Assembly (NCBI RefSeq): GCF_010093595.1
Contig: NW_022985446.1
Location: 713,460-777,459, forward strand
From: Mytilinidion resinicola
Lineage: Eukaryota; Ascomycota; Dothideomycetes; Mytilinidiales; Mytilinidiaceae
Length of the DNA stretch: 64,000 nt
Direction of reading: 5' to 3'
The notes below the pieces were generated by a model that saw only the letters and a program-made list of their open reading frames with translations, was not told where the DNA came from and did no database searches. Below, piece by piece: positions 24,801-34,480 of the stretch (positions are counted from its first letter, which is position 1; every line of letters begins with the position of its first letter). The position numbers and the translations under genes are program-made.

Positions 24801-27100
24801 AAATCCTTTCTTTAGATTATCTGCTACCTATTCTTTTAGAGCTATTAGCTTATTATAGGATATTAGGTATAAGGGTCTAAAAAAGGGCGTTTTTCCTTTT
24901 TCTAACTTAATTTTATAGTTATACAGGCAGTGCAGTAGCAGGTAGTCGGCGTTTTTAGGCGAAAAAATATTAGTAAACTTTTATAGTTCTTTAGGCAGGC
25001 AGTCTAGGTTAAAGCCCTTCTTCTTAGATAGGATATAGTTAATATTATCTAGTAATATAGAGAAAAGTTTATATTTTTTTTATAGGTAGGCGCTATATAT
25101 ACGTAAGGAAACGGGTGCTATATTCTTCCCTTCTAGGTTTTTTAGTGCAGGCGGCAGGTACTCCAAGCAGTTTTTTTTTAGAATATTAGCAATTTCTTAT
25201 ATATATATTGCTTTTTATAGTATATTATAGTGTTTATAATAGTACTAGCTTATAAACTATAGTATATTATAGAACTAGTCCGGTATAGGATTATACAGGC
25301 GTAGCTATAGGATTCCTAGAATAATTAGGTAATAACTTAGTTTAGTTACCCCTATTTAAATAGTTTCTAAATATTTATTTATTTATAATTAAACCTAAAT
25401 AGTATAGGTTACTTTACCCGCTTTAGAATTGCCTCTATCGGCCAGTTCTAGGTAAAAAGGGTACTTAAGCGGAATTATTAGGATATAGTAATACTTTACC
25501 TAGTTTTTATTAACTAGCGCTTTCCTTTTATAGCTACTATTAATTATACTATACGCTAGAATACTCTAGCCCTAGTATTCTAAATATATAGGTATAATTA
25601 ATAGGTTAGCTTTTATAACCTGTTTCTTTTTAATAGTTATTTTTTAAATAGCAGCAGTAAATACTTATATAGTACGCGGTATATAAGCCTAGCTGCAACC
25701 TATATTAGGCTTAATCCTTTTATTAAAGTAGAAAATAGAAAAAAAGCAGGTTTTAGTAGTATTTAGGTTCTATATTTAGTAAAGGGCAGTAAAAGGCTTT
25801 AGAAGAACGTGTTTTTATAAATAGAGTAGGAGCAGATAGAGCATTTATTAGGCTAAAAGCAGTTATAGATAAAGTATTTCTTAGATCTATAATAGTAATA
25901 TTTTTTTTTTTTATATTAAGTTAAGCAACTTTTTAAAAAATCTATTAGGTTTTCGGAGACTTCTATAATTCTTATAGCGCCGGACGCTCTTAGTAATAAC
26001 TAGGGTATAGCAGTTTATATTTCTATAGGAACAGGTGTTTCCTAACAGGTTTAATTTATATTAGCGTATATTTTTAGGGTTATAGTAGTAGATACTTTAT
26101 ATTATTTATAGCAGTTATTTAGGTTTTAAAGGAACTTTATAAATATATAGTACTCCCTGCTAGGGGGTTTATAGTAGAGTAGTATTTCCTTTAGTTTATA
26201 GTTAACAGCTTTTTCTAAAAGGGTTAGTAGAGCTTTTTTAGAAAGCTCTTCTTCTAAAGCTAGGTGTTAGAATTTAGTAAAAAAAACGCTAAATTCTTTA
26301 TTATTCTGGCGGAGGTGGAATAGTTTAGTGCAGAAGTTGCGGACTTAGTTAGGGTTTCTATATACTTATTCTAAGAGTTCTAGAATAGCTTTAAAATCGG
26401 GTAGTTAATAGTTTCCTCTTATAATATACAGTAGGACTTAGGCGTATAGGTTTCTACTTAGATAACTATTTATATAGAATATTTAGCTTTAGGGGTTAGG
26501 AAAGCGGTCTCGGTTAACAGTTATTTTCTTATAAATTTAAGAAAGGAAGCGGCGGAGGTCCTTTCGGTCACCCGTAAACTTATTAGGGTCGGGTTATTTC
26601 TTAGAAAGCCGGGCAGAGGTGGTAGATATATTAGAAGTAGACGGAGGCGTTTATGCTGCATTAGCTGTGTTTCTTTTAGTTAGTACTTGCAGCATTAGGG
26701 TTTGCGGGGCGGTGCGGACGGTAGGTGTAGCTATATTAATTGCTTTCTGTCTCTTAGCAAGGGCTAAAGCTAGTTTATCCGTAAGCTTCTTTATTTCTTC
26801 CTTCTAGTATTTACAGACAGCTTGTAATTGTGCCTTTAGTTAGTCGCTCTGTTGTTTATATTCCTTAATTTCCAATTCCAGGGCTTATATACAGAGTGCG
26901 GCTTAGTGGTTTTTAGTAAGGCTTTCCTAGGCGGTATTAATATATTTGTATATTTGGCGGCAGTACTCGTACTATTTGTGTACGTGGTTAGTAATATGGG
27001 CGGCGAACGCGGATTCGCTGTCCGGCAGGACTAGAGGGAGAGGGTAGGACATCAGGTTGGCGGTGCAGGTAGATAGCTAAGTGGGTAAGGAGCTACGTAA

Positions 27101-27368
27101 TGTCACGGTCTCGGGCGGCAGGATTGCCCTAGCTAGCTCGGGCAGGTAGGTAGAAGTAATAACTGAATTCACTACGTGTTCTATAATGCACGGCAGGCAG
27201 GCGGGTTAAATAACAAGACGTAGCTTAAGGAGCTATAAGGAGGCAGGGCGGCGGTCGGCAGGTATACTCCTGCCAAGGCTCGCATAGGCCCTTGTAACAA
27301 GGCCTCTCGCCGGGTCCTAACATCACGTGTTATGCTGTGCAGCAAGCTTCACCGTTCAAGCCGTGACA
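27101..27368 (-). repeat. 5' LTR of gypsy family I copy 2 (nearly unmutated)
   Basis: This 268 bp repeat starts TGTCACGG and ends CCGTGACA, a perfect 8 bp terminal inversion. It serves as the reference for the other three LTRs of the family. Confidence 0.9.
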
Positions 27369-27428
27369 ATAGGCCGTTTCTACTAAACTATTTATATGCC
27401 TTGCATAGTATATAGTATAGCTTGGTTT

Positions 27429-27944
27429 GCTATTAGGGTGCAATAGTTTTTAAAGGTAAGGTAAGATTAATCTTAGGTATAAAACGGGGTTATTACTTCT
27501 AATAGGTAGTATTAAAGTTTTAAGTTAAATATAAGGTTTCTATATATATAAAAAAGCGTTTTTATATATAAAAGCTCCGTTCTAAAAGCCCTATACTTAT
27601 TCTTAGATTGCTATAATCTAGTAATAATCCTGCACTTATTCCTAGATTGCTATAATTTAGTAATAATCCTGCACTTATTCCTGGATCGCTATAATTCAGT
27701 AATAATCCTGCACTTATTCCTGGATCGCTATAATTCAGTAATAATCCTGCACGTGACCTCTGTTATGTGCTGTCCTTAGATTGTTCCCATCCACCAGCAG
27801 TCCGTGGGGGAATCCAGGATCCCTATTCGACCAACCCTCGTTCCTCGAGGTCCCGTGGTCTGTTCCTTTGTTATCAGTCTAATCTGCTTGCTTGTCTCCT
27901 CGAGTGCCTCAGCGTTCGGGCGGTTCGTGTTAGGGGTTGTAACA
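27429..27944 (-). repeat. LTR of gypsy family II (right copy), half RIPed
   Basis: This LTR is homologous to 18737-19209 but longer because of a four-copy 39 bp tandem repeat. Its left part is TA-rich; its right part (from about 27,700) is normal-composition DNA ending GTTGTAACA. The RIP boundary of the whole island lies inside it. Confidence 0.65.
27593..27750. repeat. 39 bp tandem repeat, four copies, with a RIP gradient
   Basis: TGCAC recurs at 27631, 27670, 27709 and 27748. The variable core reads AGATTGCTATAATCTA, AGATTGCTATAATTTA, GGATCGCTATAATTCA and GGATCGCTATAATTCA from left to right, so the left copies carry A/T where the right copies carry G/C. Confidence 0.9.
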
Positions 27945-28685
27945 TCTTGCTAATACTTAACAGTTCTGGCAAGGTATATTTAAGACTGCGCCGCAGCAGG
28001 TAAGTAAAAGGTGAGCAAGGGTGAGTGAGGGTGAGCAAAAGGGTAAGCAAGGGTGAGCAGACCTGAGGAGACCTGAGCCGAAGCTGAGCCGGGCCTGAGC
28101 CGAACTCAGCCACAGCGGCACGGGGTCACGTGAGCCGAGGGGGCTGGGCAAGGTGCAGATTGGGGTTGTAAAACACGTATTGCTAGCCTCATCAACCACG
28201 GTCCCAGCCTCCCTTCTAGCACTCCACCATGACGAGATGAGCTCAAACGAACAACGGGAATCGATTTCTACGGGTCGAATTACGTTTGAAGCGAATTATT
28301 GGGTCTTCTAGGCCTCAAAAATGGGCCCCCCTTTGGTACTCCGCCCGACGTTCCCAAGGGACATCCTGAGCCCCCCCTCACCTAGAACCTCACCACTATG
28401 GTACTCTCACGTTGCCCTCTACTCTGGGGCACTTCGTAGCCTCATCTATAGGCGTAGTGAGCTTATATAACAAAGTTATATCCATAAAAATCTATAAAAT
28501 TCCATAAAAATCACGTCCGTATGCATCCTTTCCGATTTATATACATCCTTTCCAATTTATATATATCCTTTCCGATTCGTATATATCCTTTCCGACTTGT
28601 ATATATCCTTTCCAATTTGTATACACCAATCGGATCAATCAGATCAATCTCCGCTTAAGGTTTAATTAGCTAGAGGATTGATTAA
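27945..28685. other. Transition from transposon island to gene-bearing DNA, no gene
   Basis: Composition becomes normal. At about 28008-28060 there are imperfect 10 bp GGTGAGCAAG units, and at 28521-28620 a 20 bp repeat. The several short overlapping frames here show no recognisable protein. Confidence 0.5.
28521..28620. repeat. 20 bp tandem repeat, five copies
   Basis: Five consecutive 20 bp units of the form ATATATCCTTTCCGATTTGT start at 28521, 28541, 28561, 28581 and 28601, with one to four differences each. They lie just upstream of the HET fragment. Confidence 0.9.
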
Positions 28686-28901
28686 TTGGATTATCTAGTG
28701 TCTATACTAATAAACCGACCGTCAATCCGATTGAGGATTGGCCGGTTTACTAACCACGCTGAATTTGTGGAAGACGAGATTCCGCCTTATGCCATCCTCT
28801 CTTACACGTGGGGCAACGGTGAGGTGTTATTCGAAGACATGGAAAGCCCGGAGAAGAGAAAAATAGCCAAACAGAAAGCCGATTACTCAAAGCTAGAGTG
28901 A
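28686..28901 (+). pseudogene. HET-domain (heterokaryon incompatibility) gene fragment
   Basis: The frame contains EIPPYAILSYTWGNGEVLFEDM followed by a Lys-rich segment and DYSKLE, then a TGA. This is the start of the HET domain (consensus IPPYAILSHTWGDDEVTFQDM...A-x-KKA-x-Y-x-KI). HET proteins trigger cell death when genetically different hyphae fuse and are often effectors in fungal NLRs. Only about 45 residues of the domain are present; the following WIDT-CCI block is missing, and downstream sequence has stops in all frames. The first codons (TTG and onward) are not HET-like, so no start is visible. It is a truncated relict beside the transposon island. Confidence 0.7.
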
Positions 28902-29201
28902 TTAGCGATGCAAGGATCAGAATGATATCAGTTGCGCCCGTACCTACGGATTACTAACTAAGTAGAGGTATTTACCACCAAAAATAACAGGTTTCAGAAA
29001 CTATAGTCTGCTAAGGTGTCTTATATACTTACTTGATAACCCTAGTAGTCCTCAATGAAGTCTATGCTTCATTATTAAACTAGGTTTGACGTTGAGACAT
29101 GCTTCATGATCGACGCATGAAGAGAAAATAAGCTCGCACATAACATGAGCGCACGAGATTCCAATTGCGCCTTGAAAAATCAGGACATGATCAGCTCTGT
29201 A

Positions 29202-31654
29202 TCATTCAGCCTGCTCTTCATCACGCTTTCTCTTTCGTTTCATATCATGTCGCACTTTGAAGATGTACCAGGCGCCGACAGTGAGGAAAGTCAATGGTAT
29301 CGTTGCTGCAACATATATCCAAAAGCTTGGGCTGGTGTGCAATCCCGCTAAACCAGACTGAAACTCGAAAAAGTTCATACCGAAAAAGGTCTAAGAAGTT
29401 ATTAGCACGATTTTCCGTACGCGTGTGAGAAAACTAACCGCCGTAAATGATGCTGGAAGATAGATCAATGTGCATACAGTGATAACCCTTACAGTGGCGT
29501 TGTCATCAACACTTTCGCGAGTCAAAAGCAGCATTCGGGAACTTATTCTTCCTGAATCTGCTTGGTTCTGAACATCAAGCATGTTCGTCAGCTGTGCAGG
29601 TGTCAGCATAAGTTGACAGTCTGAGCGGGAGGACTGACCAGCCCCAGCGTGGCGCGAGTCCTCTCAGCTAATATTTCCGCAGAGTTGACATAATTCTCTA
29701 ATCGGTGATCGATGAGCCGGAGGCGCTCATATACTGACGTCGACTCGACAGCGAATGTTGCGTCTGCCTTCGGCCAGGAACCACTTATTTCCATCAATGT
29801 CTTTACAGTTTTTCCCGTGCTTTGCAAGCATCGAATCGCTCTGCAAACTATCTTGTCTTCTATATTTCTCAGAGTTTGAAGCTGTTTAGCCTCGACTTTA
29901 GTTCGTTTCGTGTCAATCACGAGAACATATTTCCGCTATAAGGTCTTAGCTTGATCACTCTCATCTCGCACTCGGTGTTATAGACCTACGATATCTTGGA
30001 GTGACTTTGCCATACTCTCGATATAATCTTGCCAGTGGACGATATAAGTTGATAAAACAACCAGGTGGACGTTCATAGGATGCCTAGCAAGGGCAAGTTT
30101 CTCCGGTGACTCTGCATGTTTCTCGAGTCGCTTTTGAAGTGCAGGCTCATCATTGGAGTGAAGCAAGATGCATTTGCTTTGCCTCGTCTTCATCGAGTGT
30201 TTCTGATAGACTCCAGTTTGTCGGAATGACCACTGGTCTCTGTCAGTTGGCCTTCCGCTGGGCTCGACGTACATCAACTGGTAGCAAAGTTCTGAAGAGC
30301 CAGTCAGTACTGTTATTTCTCAGTGTGCACCATTATCCTGCCATACATAATTATCGCCTTGAATAGATGGCATGATGAAATTACATACCAAATGACCCAT
30401 CTGACTCCTTTAAGGCTTGCCTGAACCCGGAGGATTCCTCAAAAATCTGAGGCTGATATCCGAACTTGAGAAGAACATCAAAGAACATGCCAGATATAGC
30501 CCAATTGGTTGTCACTGCCATCATAGCATCTTTTGTGCATTGCAGTGAGTCTAGAGAGTACTCCTGAAAAAATGAGCTAAGATGGCACTCAGCGAAATAT
30601 CAAAGCTGGAGACGCAAACAAGTCACTCACAGAATACGAAACGAATCGTCGCTAGTCTTGAGGAGGCTATCTCCCAGATCGGACGCATTGTTGATGCGAG
30701 TATTTGGAGGTTTCCCTTCCTCTCCTTATAATTAGTACACGGCTCCTGCTCTTTCTCACGGTCGACTTACGAACTCGAATCAATCGTACAACGAAACGTG
30801 ATTGATCGAATAGCAGATCTTTGACATTGTCGACTCGCTTACGGCAGATGTTCCAGTCATCGACGAACACGTTCCTAGATAGAGACCAGGTGTCGTTATC
30901 CAGGGCATACATTGCGCCGCTTGAACACAGTAATACTAAGGACGGAGAGAACATCTTTTGCGTAGAGATGCACTTTTATTTCTAAGGATGACCACACGAG
31001 GCTGACGCAGTCTAACACTATGGCGCCATCAACTACCAATGAAGTCTGGGGCAGCAACACGAACACATTGATTCGCTAATCTCAATTATCCGGTGAGTGA
31101 TAAAAGGCAAAAATTTAATGTAGTAAGCTATCATGGTAATAACACTAAAAAATGTGCAGCTAGGTACTCGTCGCATCCCCCATGAAACTAGCCTCAGCAT
31201 AGTGTAAGATTCTCGTAGCTGAAACACTGATAGCTCCACCTAAGTCCATCTCATTCCATGCTTTTAACTTTGGCTTTTTCTCGAATCGGTCTGGTACAGA
31301 TTAGCACTCAGGCTACTTTGAGCTTTCCCGCTGGCTCGACAAACCGGTAGGCCGACTGCCATACAAGTTAGTATATGTGGCTCATCGTTGAAAGAAATGT
31401 CTAAGAGAGTTACCTCGGGAATTTCTTCTTCCGGAGCATAAAACTCCCATTGGTCTTCAGTTTCCTGATAGGTGTGAATGGTAATACCTAACAGAAGGAT
31501 ACATCATACATACCTTGATCTCGAAGCGATTGGTGGCTGCACCAGGATATTTGCTTCGCGGATACCTCTCATCCAAGAATGCTTCCAATTTCTCCCTCTT
31601 GATGTATCCGGTCAGTTTGGCCCCAATTACATGATGAAACTCGTAGTTGTTCAT
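29202..31654 (-). CDS. CorA-like membrane protein with GMN motif (fungal HET/NLR-associated type)
   Basis: C-terminal exons close in frame: 30724-30631, 30576-30389, 30291-29990, 29935-29639, 29591-29439 and 29390-29202, entered from an exon ending at 30771. Landmarks are FVDDWNICRKRVDNVKDLLF, FGYQPQIFEESSGFRQ, CYQLMYVEPSGR followed by WSFRQTGVYQ, PMNVHLVVLSTYI, then TM1 (ITVCTLIYLPASFTATFF) carrying GMNFFEF, TM2 (SFWIYVAATIPLTFLTVGAW) and a basic tail. GMN between two C-terminal helices defines CorA-type magnesium channels; the WSxRQTxVY block is typical of large fungal CorA-like families of unknown role. A likely first exon (31654-31514, MNNYEFHHVIGAK) and a second (31464-31414) are plausible, but 31,000-31,360 could not be joined in frame, so the N-terminal third is uncertain or damaged. 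It is divergent from the kinase at 32534. Confidence 0.72.
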
Positions 31655-32533
31655 GCTGTAAAACGGAAGGGGCTGAAATAGGTCAAGGCAGAAAGTATTA
31701 GGACGAGGAATTGCGAGGCAGAATCTTCGCTTCAGCTACCACGGAAGTGAGCCTTGCTTCATTTCGCTTACTTTTGTAGGCAATCGCCCTAAAGAGCCTC
31801 ATTTATTCGTGCAGTCTGCGGCATGAACTGGCTTTGCATGGAAATGCACTTGCTGGCAGGGAAACTTGAACAAGGTTGAAGGAATATCTCATTAGCTAGC
31901 TTCTCACCGGCTGACTGTTGCACGGCAGGAAGGCTGGCCTGCACTCGCTGGCAGTGAAAGTTGAACAAGGCTGAAGGAATTTCTCGTTGACTAGCTTCTC
32001 ACCGGTTGACTGTTGCACAACAAAATGGCTGGCTTTCTGACAAGGTCAGCTTCTTTCGATAACCACAGCCGGATGTCTGAAAGGGCAAACGCCCATCGAT
32101 AGGGACTTAGCCTTCCCGAACTGCGCCCTGTAGGCGCACAAGCTGTGCAGCCGTCAAACCAATGAGCACCGTGTTCTCTACACCCACAGATTAGAAATCT
32201 GGTGCCGCACTTTGCAAAGTCGCCTGTATGTATTAGATGGCGCTTTCCACTCCTTTCCATCCGATGCTCTCCGCGAATCTAGGACAATTGAGTCCAGTGG
32301 CCCCCAGCAAGTCTGCCTCAAACGGGGCAAAAAGAAACCACACGGAAAGTCCTCCATGCGTAGGACCTGCCCCTTCGAACCTAGAGCGGCGGAGAGGCAG
32401 AACCTCAGAAATGTTTATTAGAAAGAATCACGAGTCTAGCAGGCCTTTGGCCCGCAACGAGTTCCAGATTACGCAGGACACAAAGTCAAGTTCTCCTTCG
32501 TTCACACCTACTCTTACACGAAATTTCGCCATC
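31655..32533. promoter_or_regulatory. Shared intergenic region of divergent CorA-like and kinase genes
   Basis: This 0.88 kb region lies between two divergent start codons and should contain both promoters. It includes a 95 bp tandem duplication (31847-32032). An open frame in the kinase reading frame extends back to 32237, so the right part may be 5' UTR or, less likely, extra coding sequence. Confidence 0.5.
31847..32032. repeat. Imperfect 95 bp tandem duplication in the divergent promoter
   Basis: Two units start CACTTGCTGGCAGGGAAA (31847) and CACTCGCTGGCAGTGAAA (31942). Each contains TTGAACAAGG, TGAAGGAAT, TAGCTTCTCACCGG and TGACTGTTGCAC and ends GGCTGGC. They differ at roughly a dozen positions, so the duplication is not recent. 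Confidence 0.85.
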
Positions 32534-34480
32534 ATGGGGTGTTGCTTCTCGATATTTGGGCGCCCACAAACGGCAAGCTCTGTTACCGGAATGCACCCAG
32601 CAGAGGCTACATCAACGGACAGGCTCATAAGCAATGACGGTCGGACTGAAACCATGTCGCATATTAACAGTAACCATGAGGCACTGGAAGTGGAGATTCG
32701 AGAGGGTCTACGGTCATTGATTCAGAACTCGACCATGAAGACAGAAACAGAAATCATACTACCCGCATCGGTACAACGTTACTGGAATTCGCTTCGTAGG
32801 GCCCAGTTCTATACCGAGCAAAAGTGGTACGATCTAACTTGGGATAACTCGGACATCATGAAGGACTACCTGATAGTTATGTCTATCCTGATCGACGCTC
32901 GAATCGGATGCTGGGAGAAGTTCCGGGAGATTTTCATCGACAAGAAAAGGAACGACAGTGGATTACCGTACCCGCACGATGTGCTTACCAGTAACGACTT
33001 CCTTGGGCTCTCGAATGGAAAGGATTTCTATGCAAAACAGTGGATGTATTGTCCGTTGATGATCAAGGAGCAGGCAGAACCCCATAAGCTCACTGGGATG
33101 GAATGTGAACGTCGGTTCCCCTTCATTGGAGAAGAAAAGAACATCGGACATGGCGCCACTGGAATAGTCTACAAGCAAGCTATTGCTGCAGGATGTTTAG
33201 AATATCAACCCCCAAGAAGTTCGGTAAATCATAAGGTGAGTCAATATTGAGCCTATAACTAAACCCACCTCGCTAATTGCCACTCGCAGAGTAAATTTGT
33301 GGCTTGCAAGAGAGTGCAACATGACCAGATTGAGACCGTTGAGTTCGAGAATCTCCAGCATTTGCGAGGATTGCTTGCAACACACGATCGGATAATGGTC
33401 AACATTGCAACAATCATCCAGGATCTGCCAAAAGCCGGCACAGTCCACTATATACTGTATGACTTAGCGGCTTACGACTTGAATGAGTTCTTGAATCAAG
33501 TTCCAAATAGTCGCGAAAAAGAGCACAGAAGGCGGAGTGACACAGCTCCACCAGGTCGTAATGGATCCGAACACTGGAACGCTGCTGATCTGATCAAGGA
33601 GAGCCAACATCTTGCCGACGCTTTGGATTTTCTGCATCACCGCCTCTACAACGACAAAAGAGTGACCATGGCACACAACGACTTGAAGCCGGAGAACATA
33701 CTAATCTTTTACCCGGATGCTCCTGGGGGTAGGAGATATCCAGTAGGGCAATGGAAAATAGCAGATTTTGGATTGGCTAAGATCAAGGACCAAAGGCGGG
33801 AACCAGAGAATTCTAAGGCTGGTAGGATCGATGAACGGAACCGCTTTCAAACACTGAGCCCTGACCGTGGGACGAGATCGCCGGAACACATTGATGTTAC
33901 TCATCGAAGAACCCGCTCAACTTCTGTTGTATCTATCCGCAGCATGTCAATCACCAAGTCCAAAAGAGATCCTGGAAGATGGTCACCGCCAGAAGTCGAA
34001 GGGAAAGACGAGGGTCAGCTTAATCCGAGGAGCGGAGACATCTGGGCATTTGGTTGTGTGCTCGCTGCTGTGCTCGCCTTTGGAGTGGATCCGCCTCTGG
34101 TCGCCGAGTTGACAAGTGAGTGCGAAATTCCCGACCGCCTGGACCAGCGATTCTACGACGTCGAGACCAAGAAAATCAAGACGTCTGTCTCCAAATGGCT
34201 CAGCTCCCTTCACACGACCCATGAACACAAGCTCAGGTCTACAGGAACGCAATGGGTTAATGATGTAGCCACTCTCATTCTTGAAAAGATTTTGCTCAAG
34301 GAGACACAAGATCGTTTGAAAGCAGGCAGCATTCGCGACCAACTGGAAGACATCCATAAATCTATGCAGAACGAAATGGCGAAATGGCGCGGACAAGCGG
34401 AAACTGATTTCTCTGAACAGTTGGAAAGTCCAAAGCACGATACACCAAGACTCAATTTCCCAGATGCTGGTGCTAACTAG
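32534..34480 (+). CDS. Non-RD protein kinase with predicted myristoyl/palmitoyl N-terminus
   Basis: Two exons (32534-33235 and 33290-34480; 54 bp intron with GTGAGT...CAG and an in-frame stop) give 630 residues. The frame is open back to 32237, but the ATG at 32534 lies in a good context and gives MGCCFSIFG, a Gly2 plus double Cys that suits N-myristoylation and palmitoylation; I prefer this start. Residues 1-200 form a fungal-specific helical region. The kinase domain has a glycine loop GHGATG (205-210), ACK with K241, the catalytic loop HND (363-365) instead of HRD, DFG (393-395), SPPE (466-469) and D484. Catalytic Lys and both Asp are present, so activity is plausible; HND makes it a non-RD kinase. 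A Ser/Arg-rich insert lengthens the activation segment. Substrate unknown. It is divergent from the CorA-like gene. Confidence 0.85.

Larger units (their letters stand above)
21605..27368 (-). mobile_element. Ty3/gypsy retrotransposon (family I), copy 2, complete with target duplication
   Basis: The 5.76 kb element lies in the opposite orientation to copy 1, with LTRs at 27101-27368 (5') and 21605-21872 (3'). A perfect 5 bp target duplication ATAGG lies at 21600-21604 and 27369-27373. Gag appears to start at an ATG on the minus strand at 27052 (MSYPLPLVLPDSESAF...), followed quickly by TAG codons of the CAG-to-TAG type. Sequence between about 26,600 and 27,368 is only lightly mutated while the rest is heavily RIPed. 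The zinc knuckle, RT, integrase and chromodomain regions mirror copy 1. It is not coding-competent. Confidence 0.88.
19210..27944 (-). mobile_element. Second gypsy family II remnant, interrupted by pogo C and gypsy I copy 2
   Basis: Gag-side sequence at 19210-19486 and 21332-21604 parallels 18120-18720, and 27374-27428 leads into the LTR at 27429-27944. Removing the two younger insertions rejoins these parts. The piece abuts the left LTR directly at 19209/19210, so it is either an internally deleted element sharing that LTR or part of a tandem LTR-internal-LTR arrangement. Confidence 0.5.

Noticed and set aside
32237..32533. N-terminal extension of the kinase by 99 codons
   Set aside because: The extension is low in conserved features, while the inner ATG gives a lipidation signal in a good context. 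Kept only as a possible 5' UTR frame.
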